A stretch of DNA of 64,000 nt, from positions 1-64,000 of the forward strand of contig CALLJL010000023.1 in assembly GCA_938092135.1 (NCBI GenBank). Direction: 5' to 3'. The notes under the pieces are model-generated. The model ran no database searches, was not told where the DNA came from, and saw only the letters and a program-made list of their open reading frames with translations. Position numbers and translations under genes: made by a program. Below are positions 29,879-39,299 of this stretch, piece after piece. Source of the DNA: an uncultured bacterium (lineage in GTDB: Bacteria > Acidobacteriota > Aminicenantia > Aminicenantales > CALLJL01). Each line of letters starts with the position of its first letter. Position 1 is the first letter of the stretch.

Positions 29879-31081
29879 ATGACCAAAAAAAAGGAAAAAT
29901 TTGGCTTTGTTTTGGTCCTAATTATCTTTCCCCTTACCTTGAGCGCCGGTGGTTGGAATAATACTTTGCTGGGTTGTCGGGCTATGGGCATGGGCGGAGC
30001 CTTTATTGCTGTAGCTGATGATCCCAGTGCTATCTTCTACAATCCAGCCGGTCTCGTCAGACAACGAGATGCCTTTAATTTTTCTTTGAATGGCTTTCAT
30101 ATCTGGCCGACCCATATTTATATAGCCCCTACAGGCCAGCAAATTCAAAGTCGCTTTGAAAGCTCTGTTCCTCAGATCTTTGTTACTTATCGAATGAATG
30201 AAAAAATAACGGTTGGCTTCGGAGCTTATATTCCCTTTGCCGGTGGGGGAGTCGAATGGCAAGAGTCGGATCTGGGCTTTCCTTTTAAATCCACCCTAGG
30301 CATTATTTCCTACTCACCCTCTCTGGCTTTCGAAATTAATGAAAGACTTTCCGTGGGCTTTGCCCTCAATTTCTATCATGGAATTTTAAATGTCAGCACT
30401 AAAATGGATCCCTTTGGCGAGATGAAAGAAGAAGAAAGTGGCTCAACCATTTCAGCCTCTTTCGGTCTTTTATATCGCTTTTCCGAAAAAGGAGCGGTGG
30501 GCTTCAGTGTAAGAGGCCCAGGCAAAATAAATCTGGCGGGCACGACCGCCGTTAACTATGGAGGTTTCAGACTTAAGCTTGATTCTGAGACCTCCTTTAA
30601 TTTACCCTGGGACCTAGAAGCTGGCTTTTCCTACCGTTTGAGTGAGCGTCTTCTTTTCTCGGCCAGCACTCAATATACCCTTTGGTCCTCGCTAGATAAA
30701 GTTGATAAGGTAATTAAAAATATCCCTATAATAGGGGAGATTAGAACATCAGAAGTTATGAACTTCGAAAATATTTTAATCAGCCGAGCAGGCTTGGAAT
30801 ACGCCTTTCCTCAGGGTGTTTTTCTACGCGGTGGAATTGGCTATGATCGCAACGCTACCCCCGATGAGTCCCTAAATGTCATGAATATTGACGTCGATAA
30901 ATTTAGCTTATTAGGCGGAGTTGGCTATCGCTCTGGACGAGTCTCGATTGATTTTGCTTATATTTATGCTCTGGGTAAAGAAAGAGAAAAATCCATACCT
31001 GGATTTGGTCCCCATCCTCTCATTGAAAAATATAACCTTAAAGTTTTTATTCTTGGCCTTGGGCTGACTTACTCTTTTTAA
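29879..31081 (+). CDS. OmpP1/FadL-type outer membrane transport protein
   Basis: AMGMGGAFIAVADDPSAIFYNPAGL; start at 29879 chosen over 29798 because of the GGGAGAG RBS and signal peptide. Confidence 0.88.
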   Translation: MTKKKEKFGFVLVLIIFPLTLSAGGWNNTLLGCRAMGMGGAFIAVADDPSAIFYNPAGLVRQRDAFNFSLNGFHIWPTHIYIAPTGQQIQSRFESSVPQIFVTYRMNEKITVGFGAYIPFAGGGVEWQESDLGFPFKSTLGIISYSPSLAFEINERLSVGFALNFYHGILNVSTKMDPFGEMKEEESGSTISASFGLLYRFSEKGAVGFSVRGPGKINLAGTTAVNYGGFRLKLDSETSFNLPWDLEAGFSYRLSERLLFSASTQYTLWSSLDKVDKVIKNIPIIGEIRTSEVMNFENILISRAGLEYAFPQGVFLRGGIGYDRNATPDESLNVMNIDVDKFSLLGGVGYRSGRVSIDFAYIYALGKEREKSIPGFGPHPLIEKYNLKVFILGLGLTYSF

Positions 31082-31923
31082 ATGACCAATCGGCCTTCGA
31101 AAACAACCTCAGCTGGTCCGGTTTGATAGACTTTTTGACCCTGCCATTCCACTAGAACTGAACCCATGCTGGTTTTTACTTTTACTTGATTATCCGTCAG
31201 TCCTTTAAGAATCGAGGCTACGGCGGCTGCAGTTGAGCCACTGCCAGAGGAGAGAGTTTCACCAACGCCCCTTTCCCAGAAGAGGACTTCAATTTCGCGG
31301 CGATTTAAAACCCGGATAAATTCAATATTGGTTCGATTGGGGAAGAAGGGATGGGACTCGATTTCCCGGCCAAGTTGATGCCATTCGATTCTGGCTGGAA
31401 AGCGGTCGACGAAAATAGCACAATGGGGATTACCCACCGAAACGACAGTTATGGGATAGATTTTTTGATTTATCGAGAGAGGATAGTCGATGATTTTTTC
31501 ATGATAAGAACCATCATCAAAGGGAATATCCTTAGAAGTTAGCTTGGGAACACCCATGTCAATTTGAATTATATAGCTAGTAAGAGAAGCTTCAATAAGA
31601 GTACTTTCTTTTTCTCCTGCTGAAGTTAAAAAAATTATTCGAGGGGTGTTTATTTTTTGATGATAATATAAGCAGGCAGCTGCACAACGAAGTCCATTAC
31701 CTGAAATTTCGGGTTCTGTTCCATCGGCATTAAAAATGCGGAAATGGACGATGCCTTCTGAAGCATTGCGAATAGAAGTGATGATTAGGCCGTCGGCTCC
31801 AACCCCTATGTGACGATCACAGACTTTTCGGGCAAACTGGCCAAAATCGATTGTCAGACTGATTTCCCCGTGATCAATAACTAAAAAATCATTACCTAAA
31901 GAATGAAGCTTCGTAAACTTCAA
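31078..31923 (-). CDS. dapF: Diaminopimelate epimerase homologue with Ser at both catalytic-Cys positions
   Basis: 281 aa; MKFTKLHSLGNDFLVID, FNADGTEPEISGNGLRCAA, GVGETLSSGSGSTAAAVAS. Confidence 0.9.
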   Translation of the reverse strand: MKFTKLHSLGNDFLVIDHGEISLTIDFGQFARKVCDRHIGVGADGLIITSIRNASEGIVHFRIFNADGTEPEISGNGLRCAAACLYYHQKINTPRIIFLTSAGEKESTLIEASLTSYIIQIDMGVPKLTSKDIPFDDGSYHEKIIDYPLSINQKIYPITVVSVGNPHCAIFVDRFPARIEWHQLGREIESHPFFPNRTNIEFIRVLNRREIEVLFWERGVGETLSSGSGSTAAAVASILKGLTDNQVKVKTSMGSVLVEWQGQKVYQTGPAEVVFEGRLVI

Positions 31924-31924
31924 A

Positions 31925-33412
31925 TCAAGGCATCCTTAAAGTGACAATAAAATCGCGGCTTAGGCCTTCTCTTTCCCGCCGCATAAGAAGCAAAATAGGC
32001 TCACCGGATTTTATCCGTCTTAAGGCTTGCTGGAATTCCCGGGCTGAAGTGACTTTAATTCGATTTACCTCAAGGATGATATCACCTGGCTGAATTCCCT
32101 TTTTAGCTGCTTCACTAAAAGGACTTACGTCAGTTACAAGGACCCCTTCCTGAGTTTTCAGGCCATAGGATCGGGCTATCCGAGGGGTTAGAGTGGTCAC
32201 GGTTAGACCAATATCTTCCGGACCTGATTCTGGAGTCCTCTCTGTTTCTTCCTCTGGCAATTCACCAATAGTGGCGGTAAGAGTTTGTTCTTTTCCATCT
32301 CTTATGATTTTAAGGGTGGCTTTAGAGCCAGGCGGAATTTCAGCAATTTTAAAGCGAAGATCCATGTCATCCTTAACTTTTTGTCCATTAATCTCAAGGA
32401 TGACATCATATTGTTTTAATCCGGCCTTATCGGCTGGACTATCAGGTTCCACTGAGCTAACGACCACTCCTTCTTTGCTTTTTAGCTTTAGAACCTGTCT
32501 TAATTCTTCATTAATGGCTGTGGGGACGATGCCAAGATAACCCCGAATAACTCGGCCCTTTTCTTTTAGCTGGGCTACAACTTTTTTAGCCAGATTGGAA
32601 GGAATGGCAAAGCCGATACCAGCATAGGCTCCAGTGGGCGAAAAAATATTGCTGGTAATTCCAATGACTTCACCTTTTAAGTTGACCAGAGGACCACCAG
32701 AATTACCCCGATTTATGGCGGCATCTGTTTGGATGAAATCCTGATACACTGGTTCGGACGTGCCCAGTTGCCGGCCTTTGGCACTGACTATTCCAGCCGT
32801 AACTGTATGTTCAAGTCCCCAGGGGTTACCTATAGCGAGAACCCATTCCCCAACCTTTATCTGGGAAGAATCGCCCATTTCGACAAAGGGGTAATTGTTA
32901 CCATCAACTTTAATTAGAGCTAAATCGGTTCGAGCATCTAAACCAACCGTTTTGGCAACGATTTCATCGCCCTTACTGGTAAAAACTGTTATCTTGTTTG
33001 CTCCTTCAACCAGATGGTTATTGGTGACGATATAACCATCAGAGCTTATAAAAAAGCCTGTCCCCTGAAAAGTATTTTTAAATTCCCGAGGCTGCCTTCT
33101 GGGGATCCCGAAAAAGCGATCCCAGAATTCGTCAAAGGGCCATTCCTCAAATCGCGTCACCTTTTCTATCCGCTCGCAAACTATTTTAACTACTGCCGGA
33201 GCAACCTTTTCGGCCACCCGGGCAAAATCAAAGGGCGAAACAGCTTCAGGCAAGGTTGAGGCGTAAAGAGGAGAGGGAGAGGAGAAATTGTTATCAGAGA
33301 TCCGAGTGGGGCTTAGTTGTCTTTCCTGATTTTCAGGTTGAATCAAAATTAGCCCGGCCACAAGAAGTCCTAGGACAAAACCGCTTCCGCCGATCCAAAG
33401 ATACTTTCGCAT
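31925..33412 (-). CDS. HtrA/DegP-type trypsin-like serine protease with two PDZ domains
   Basis: 495 aa; TNNHLVEGA, DLALIKV, NRGNSGGPLVN, two PDZ modules. Confidence 0.95.
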   Translation of the reverse strand: MRKYLWIGGSGFVLGLLVAGLILIQPENQERQLSPTRISDNNFSSPSPLYASTLPEAVSPFDFARVAEKVAPAVVKIVCERIEKVTRFEEWPFDEFWDRFFGIPRRQPREFKNTFQGTGFFISSDGYIVTNNHLVEGANKITVFTSKGDEIVAKTVGLDARTDLALIKVDGNNYPFVEMGDSSQIKVGEWVLAIGNPWGLEHTVTAGIVSAKGRQLGTSEPVYQDFIQTDAAINRGNSGGPLVNLKGEVIGITSNIFSPTGAYAGIGFAIPSNLAKKVVAQLKEKGRVIRGYLGIVPTAINEELRQVLKLKSKEGVVVSSVEPDSPADKAGLKQYDVILEINGQKVKDDMDLRFKIAEIPPGSKATLKIIRDGKEQTLTATIGELPEEETERTPESGPEDIGLTVTTLTPRIARSYGLKTQEGVLVTDVSPFSEAAKKGIQPGDIILEVNRIKVTSAREFQQALRRIKSGEPILLLMRREREGLSRDFIVTLRMP

Positions 33413-33603
33413 TTAAATCTACCTCCTTAACATTATAAAATTAACATAGGCAAAAGTAAAAAACAAATAACTGAATAGAATGAAGAACAAATAAAATGAG
33501 TTAAGGTAGTTCATATAAATGTTTGGTTTAATTTTTTCCTTCTTCAAAAAAATAACTTTGTTTAGCCGAGAAAAGTTGCCTGAGATTTCCTTTATGGTTT
33601 ATC

Positions 33604-34260
33604 ATGGCAAGGAATAAATTGATTTGTCGGAAAAAGGAGAACATGCTTCAAAGACCAGGTTTTTTAGTGGTTCTTGAAGGAATTGATGGATCGGGAAAAT
33701 CAACCCAAGCTCGGCTCCTGGCGTGGAAATTGAAGAAAATGGGTTGGCCAGTGGTTATTCTCCGGGAACCAACGCGGGGCAAATGGGGAAGAAAAATAAG
33801 GGCTAAGGCAAAAGTGGAGAAAGCCCTCAATCCTCAGGAGGAACTTGAGCTTTTTTTGAGAGATCGCCAGGATAATGTCAAACGTTCCATCGAGCCGGCC
33901 CTTAATCAGAATAAAATTGTAATTCTTGATCGTTATTATTTTTCTACTATGGCTTACCAGGGAGCCAGGGGAATTGAGCCTGATTTTATCCGGCGTCAGA
34001 ATGAAGCTTTTGCTCCCCGTCCAGATGCTGTTTTTATTCTTCATTTACCGGCCAGGGAAGGTCTTGCCCGAATTCTTCACCGCCGCCAGAAAGATATCCT
34101 ATTTGAACAGGAGAGATATCTCGAAAAGGTTGAGGAAATTTTTAAAAGGATTAGGGGACGCCATATTTATCATCTTGATGCCACTCAAAGCAAGGAAAAA
34201 ATTAATGAAATCATTTTTCGACGGGTTATGTCCCTTTTGAGGAAGAAGTTATCGGGATAG
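33604..34260 (+). CDS. tmk: Thymidylate kinase
   Basis: 218 aa; LEGIDGSGKSTQARLL P-loop, LDRYYFSTMAYQGARG; a start at 33643 (MLQRPGF) is also plausible. Confidence 0.88.
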   Translation: MARNKLICRKKENMLQRPGFLVVLEGIDGSGKSTQARLLAWKLKKMGWPVVILREPTRGKWGRKIRAKAKVEKALNPQEELELFLRDRQDNVKRSIEPALNQNKIVILDRYYFSTMAYQGARGIEPDFIRRQNEAFAPRPDAVFILHLPAREGLARILHRRQKDILFEQERYLEKVEEIFKRIRGRHIYHLDATQSKEKINEIIFRRVMSLLRKKLSG

Positions 34261-34303
34261 GGCCTCTCGAATTAGCTTTTACTTTTTGGTAAGATTCAAG
34301 AAT

Positions 34304-36706
34304 ATGAAAAGAAAAAAAAGCTTATTGACTTTTAAAAGAAGCCGCCGGAAAAGATGGCGCTTCTGGCTTATTTTATTAATTTTATTTGGCTTCTCTATTT
34401 TTGCTGGCACAATTGCTGGGATTTTCAGAGCCATTAAAATAAATTTACCTAATGTTAGCGAGCTCGAACATTTCGAGCCCAATATTATTTCCACCGTCCT
34501 GGCCGATGATGGCTCGCCAGTCAAGGAATTTGCCATTGAGCGTCGGGTTAAAATTCCCTATGAGAAAATACCTCTAGTTTTAAAACAGGCTATTATTGCC
34601 ACTGAGGACCCTCGGTTTTTCCGACATCGCGGAATAGATTTCCGGGGTATTCTACGGGCTATAATGGCCAATTTAAGACAAGGCCGGGTTCGTCGACTCC
34701 AGGGAGGAAGTACCATCACCCAGCAGTTGGCCCGCCAGCTTTTTCTTTATAGCCAGCAGACCTTGAGTCGGAAGCTCAAAGAAACTTACCTAGCTCTGCA
34801 AATTGAAAGAAGATATTCTAAAGAAAAAATTTTCGAAATGTATTGTAATCAATGCTATCTTGGCCATGGCGTTTATGGGGTTGAAACTGCCGCCAATCTT
34901 TTCTTTGGCAAGAGTGTTTCTGATTTATCCCTTGAAGAAGCGGCCTTGATTGCTGGAATTTTTCGTGGGCCCGAACTTTATTCCCCTTATACTAACCCTG
35001 AAATAACTTTAAGAAGACGAAATCATGTCCTAACAAGAATGGCCGAGGAAGGTTTTATTTCCAAGAAAGAAGCGGAGGAGGCCAAAAAGAAACCCCTCAA
35101 TGTTCTTCCCCTTCACCGGCAGAGCTCTGAATTTGGGGCATATTTTTTTGAAGAGGTAAGGAAATATGTGGAAAAAAAATATGGAGCTGATCTTCTCTAT
35201 CGATCGGGACTCAGAATTTATACCACTCTGAATCCTCAGATGCAGAGCTGGGCTGAGGAGGCTTTGCTCAAGAGATTGAGGGAAATAGATAAATTGAAGG
35301 GCTGGAGAAAGGATAAGAAAAATCTTCTTCAGGAGGAAAAAGTTGATCTAAATAAAGCTTGGCTTCCAAGCTGGCGGATGGCCCCTCTGAGGCCTGGAGA
35401 TGTCGTTCAGGCTATTGTCCTTTCCGTTTCAAGGCAGGAGGCCACAATCAGAATTAAAGATTATCTCGGTTTGCTGACCAATAGAAACATTGCCTGGACA
35501 AAACAAGATAATCTCGAAAAGCTCATTAAGCCTGGTGATATCATTGATGTGGAAATAAAAGAAATTGATGAAGCTTCTAAAAAAATTGTAGTTTCCCTTG
35601 ACCAGGAGCCGCTTATTGAAGGAGCCTTTTTAGCCATTGAACCCAATACAGGTGAAATTAAAGCTATGGTGGGTGGCTATTCCTTTAGCCGCAGCAAATT
35701 TAATCGGGCTACTCAGGCACTACGCCAAGTTGGGTCAGCCATAAAGCCTATTCTCTATGTCGCCGCTCTTGAAAATGGCTTCACTGCAGCCAGTCAAATT
35801 ATAGATGAACCAGTAACTTTTATTGATCGCTGGACTGGTCAGCCCTGGGCGCCCCGCAATTATGATCGAAAATATAAAGGAGCAGTCACCCTGAGAATAG
35901 GCATAGAAGAATCAAGAAATGTAGTCACGGCCCGCCTCCTTGATTATATTTCTCCCCAGCTTGGAGTTGAATATTGCCGGAAGTTCGGTATAACTTCACC
36001 AATTTATCCTTATCTTTCCCTTTCCTTGGGATCTTTTGAGATAAGTCTTCTTGAATTAGTCTCCGCTTATACTGTTTTTCCCAATAAAGGAATAAGAGCT
36101 AAACCCTACTTTATTCGCCGCATTGAAGATAAAGAAGGAAATCTTCTTGAAGAAAATTTCCCCCAGACCGAAACAGTAATTTCACCTCAAATAGCTTATA
36201 TAATGACTTATCTTCTAAAAGGAGTCATCGAAAGAGGGACAGCCTCTCAGGCGGCTCCGTTACTTAACGATAAGGCTCTGGCTGGAAAAACAGGCACAAC
36301 CGATGACTATACCGACGCCTGGTTTATTGGTTTTTCTCCCTCTCTTTGTGCTGGAGTTTGGATTGGCTTCGATACCAAGATTACCATCGGTGATAGAATG
36401 GCGGGAGCAGTGGCTGCTCTTCCTGTCTGGATAAATTTTTTTAAAAAAATTATTGAAGCTGAAAAGAAGAGGGCGGAAGAAAACGGCCAGGAATTTAATT
36501 ATGAGGATTTTGATGTCCCTCCCAATCTTAACTTTGTGACCATTGACCGCAAAACAGGTTTATTAGCTACCCCCAGTTGTCTCTGGCCATTCCGGGAAGT
36601 CTTTTTACCTGGCACTGAACCCCTGCGTTTTTGCACGCGACAGGATCATCTTCTGATTTTGGACTATTATGGAACTTCCAAAGCAGTAGAAGAACACGAT
36701 AATTAA
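34304..36706 (+). CDS. PBP1A-type bifunctional transglycosylase/transpeptidase
   Basis: RRVKIPYEKIPLVLKQAIIATEDPRFFRHRGID, QGGSTITQQLARQLFL, transpeptidase QVGSAIKPI (SxxK) and AGKTGTTDDYTDAWF. Confidence 0.96.
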   Translation: MKRKKSLLTFKRSRRKRWRFWLILLILFGFSIFAGTIAGIFRAIKINLPNVSELEHFEPNIISTVLADDGSPVKEFAIERRVKIPYEKIPLVLKQAIIATEDPRFFRHRGIDFRGILRAIMANLRQGRVRRLQGGSTITQQLARQLFLYSQQTLSRKLKETYLALQIERRYSKEKIFEMYCNQCYLGHGVYGVETAANLFFGKSVSDLSLEEAALIAGIFRGPELYSPYTNPEITLRRRNHVLTRMAEEGFISKKEAEEAKKKPLNVLPLHRQSSEFGAYFFEEVRKYVEKKYGADLLYRSGLRIYTTLNPQMQSWAEEALLKRLREIDKLKGWRKDKKNLLQEEKVDLNKAWLPSWRMAPLRPGDVVQAIVLSVSRQEATIRIKDYLGLLTNRNIAWTKQDNLEKLIKPGDIIDVEIKEIDEASKKIVVSLDQEPLIEGAFLAIEPNTGEIKAMVGGYSFSRSKFNRATQALRQVGSAIKPILYVAALENGFTAASQIIDEPVTFIDRWTGQPWAPRNYDRKYKGAVTLRIGIEESRNVVTARLLDYISPQLGVEYCRKFGITSPIYPYLSLSLGSFEISLLELVSAYTVFPNKGIRAKPYFIRRIEDKEGNLLEENFPQTETVISPQIAYIMTYLLKGVIERGTASQAAPLLNDKALAGKTGTTDDYTDAWFIGFSPSLCAGVWIGFDTKITIGDRMAGAVAALPVWINFFKKIIEAEKKRAEENGQEFNYEDFDVPPNLNFVTIDRKTGLLATPSCLWPFREVFLPGTEPLRFCTRQDHLLILDYYGTSKAVEEHDN

Positions 36707-36776
36707 AATTTCAGCCTAAATTTTTATTTTTTTCTATTGCCGAAAATAGAGTCGATAATTTTTGGATATTTTTGGT

Positions 36777-37811
36777 TTACTTCTTATGCCAATAAAGTTT
36801 TAAATAATCAAAGGCTGGGGCAAGTTCCTTTCGGGTTAAGGTAGAAATCGTGGGCTCCAAAACTGGAGGCTCCCTTAAGCCAGAAAGCTGATAAAGAATT
36901 TCCCTAACCCCATTTTTTAAGCCTTCTAAGCTATAGCCACCCTCAAGGACAAGGAGAAGCCTTCCCTCACAGTTTTCCCTCGCCATTTCCATAAGTTGAG
37001 CTGTCAGGGCCGCGAAGCCTTTGGCTGTGACCATCATTCCGCCTAAGGGGTCGCCGGCATAAATATCAAATCCCGCTGAAACAAGGATAAACTGGGGTTG
37101 ATAACTTTGGACAATTGGGTAAAGGATTTCTTTAAAAATAAAAAAATAATCAGCATCTCCCTTACCGGGAGAAAGAGGAACATTAAAGGTGTATCCAGTT
37201 CCCTCTGCTTCACCAACTTCATCCCAGTTGCCAGTTCCAGGATAGAAGGGAAACTGATGAGTGGAGAAATAAAGGACTTCCTTTTCCCGGTAAAAGGCAT
37301 GCTGGGTTCCGTTACCATGATGGAGATCCCAGTCAACGATCAAAATTTTCTCCAATCCAAATTGTTTCTTCAGCCACTTTGCTGCGATGGCCACATTATT
37401 GAATAAGCAAAAACCCATAGCCCGGGAAGATTCAGCATGATGTCCAGGCGGACGAATCAGAGCGAAGGCATTATCAACCCTTTTCTCCATAATGGCTTGA
37501 GCTGCTTCAAGAACACCACCCACAGCTAGCAGGGCAGTTTCATAGGAAAGAGCACAGGTTGAAGTGTCAGGGTCAAGAATAACCCTGGGTTTTCCCCTTG
37601 TTTCTTTGAGGCGCTCAATATAACTAGGATAATGAATAAGGGCAATTTCTTCTTCTGTAGCTTCTCTTGGTTTAATGAAAACAAGATTTGAAAAAGCGGG
37701 CTCAGCTTCAATCATTTTATAGATAACTTCTAAGCGAGCTGGGCTTTCTACATGATAGGGGCCCATGTTATGATTTAAATAACGCCAGTCTTGAACAAGT
37801 CCAGTGTTCAT
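36777..37811 (-). CDS. Histone deacetylase / acetylpolyamine amidohydrolase family protein
   Basis: 344 aa; ALIRPPGHHAESSRAMGFCLFNNVAIAAK, ILIVDWDLHHGNGTQH, LEGGYSLEGL. Confidence 0.94.
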   Translation of the reverse strand: MNTGLVQDWRYLNHNMGPYHVESPARLEVIYKMIEAEPAFSNLVFIKPREATEEEIALIHYPSYIERLKETRGKPRVILDPDTSTCALSYETALLAVGGVLEAAQAIMEKRVDNAFALIRPPGHHAESSRAMGFCLFNNVAIAAKWLKKQFGLEKILIVDWDLHHGNGTQHAFYREKEVLYFSTHQFPFYPGTGNWDEVGEAEGTGYTFNVPLSPGKGDADYFFIFKEILYPIVQSYQPQFILVSAGFDIYAGDPLGGMMVTAKGFAALTAQLMEMARENCEGRLLLVLEGGYSLEGLKNGVREILYQLSGLREPPVLEPTISTLTRKELAPAFDYLKLYWHKK

Positions 37812-37813
37812 TT

Positions 37814-39286
37814 TTATTTTTTTTCAGAGAAAAATTGGGCAAGTTCTTCAGGCTTTGGTTTTTTCGTTAAAAGACTCACCACAATCAGGGTAATTAAGGA
37901 GGCAGCAAAGGAGGGGTAAATTAGGGGTATTCCCCAAGGGTCGCCTTCTGGAACTTTCTCAGGAGGTAGTACTTCGGCCAGAATTTTCAGGACAACACAG
38001 ACTATAGTTCCCGAAGCAATGGAGGCCAGTCCGCCAGCTTTCGTTGCTCTTTTCCAGGCCAAAGCAGCAACAAGAGCCGGAGTTATGGCCACACCATAAA
38101 TTGTATAAGCAAAATAACTCATCTCGAGAACCGATTTAAGCCTTGTAGCCAGAAGGAAGGCTATAACGCCAAGCAAAGTGACCAAGGTTTTTTGGATGGC
38201 CACCATCGTTTTCTGGTCAGCCTCTTTTTTGAGGAAACGCTGATAGATATCTCTCATGATGGTCGTCGAAGGTGATAGAAGATAATTCATGCCGGTACTT
38301 ATCACTACGGCACAGGCAGCTCCAAGGAGCAAAACACCTACAGGGGGTGGAACCAAATTTCGGGCAGCCATGAGCACCACCTTACCCCCTTCCTTAGGAA
38401 TAGAGAGGTCAATTTGATCCTTGAATTTGCTGTAGGCGAAAACGGCAATGACGACCACCATTGTTTCGACGAAAATGGTGCCTATGGTCCAGAGAATGAC
38501 AGCTTTTTTAGCATCTTTGGGAGTGCGGGCACTGTAAAATTTCTGATACATGCTCTGAACCCCCATAAGAAGGAGCAGAGTTGATAGGAAGTAGCCTCCA
38601 ACTTTGAGGGTTGGATGGGCGCCAAACTGTTCATTGACGACAGCGAAATAACCTGAGGGAAGAGTTTGCGTGGCCGTAGAGAGGCCACCAGCAGCTATGT
38701 ACACAAAGGGAACAGAAAGAAGGCAGGCCAAAAGTATGATAATGCCATTAGGAAGATCCGTATAGGCTACGGCAACCATGCCTCCTAAGGCGGTAAAAAG
38801 AATAACAAACAGAGCTGCGATGATGGTACCCACTGAATCAGAAATAGCCCCGTCAGTGGCCACATTGAGGATAAAGCCGCCAGCAACAAACTGATAAGAA
38901 ACAATAGCAATAAATGAAATTATCAAGGCAATGGCCCCAATTATTCTGGCGGCTTGGCCATAACGGGTTTCAAGAATATCGCCGATGGTATACTGACCAA
39001 AGGTTTGAATTTTTCCAGCTAAAAAATAAATAACAATTATCCCAACCCAGGCACCAGCAGCTAACCAAAGGGCTGAAAAACCTGCCTTAGATGCAAATTC
39101 TGCGCCGGCAATGAAGGTTCCAGAACCGATCCAGGTACAAATAAGAGTGAAAACCATGACTGACCACTTGAGTTTTCGACCAGCCACCATAAAGTCTTCC
39201 TGGCTTTTAATTCTTTTGGACCGGATAAAATTGATTATCGTAAGTACCAGAAGGTAAGCAAGAATAATGTAGAGATAGGTATGCAT
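37814..39286 (-). CDS. Sodium:solute symporter (SSS) family transporter
   Basis: 490 aa; ~13 TM pattern, FMVAGRKLKWSVMVFTLICTWIGSGTFIAGAEFA, YQKFYSARTPKDAKKA. Confidence 0.92.
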   Translation of the reverse strand: MHTYLYIILAYLLVLTIINFIRSKRIKSQEDFMVAGRKLKWSVMVFTLICTWIGSGTFIAGAEFASKAGFSALWLAAGAWVGIIVIYFLAGKIQTFGQYTIGDILETRYGQAARIIGAIALIISFIAIVSYQFVAGGFILNVATDGAISDSVGTIIAALFVILFTALGGMVAVAYTDLPNGIIILLACLLSVPFVYIAAGGLSTATQTLPSGYFAVVNEQFGAHPTLKVGGYFLSTLLLLMGVQSMYQKFYSARTPKDAKKAVILWTIGTIFVETMVVVIAVFAYSKFKDQIDLSIPKEGGKVVLMAARNLVPPPVGVLLLGAACAVVISTGMNYLLSPSTTIMRDIYQRFLKKEADQKTMVAIQKTLVTLLGVIAFLLATRLKSVLEMSYFAYTIYGVAITPALVAALAWKRATKAGGLASIASGTIVCVVLKILAEVLPPEKVPEGDPWGIPLIYPSFAASLITLIVVSLLTKKPKPEELAQFFSEKK

Positions 39287-39299
39287 TAGCCCTCCTTTT

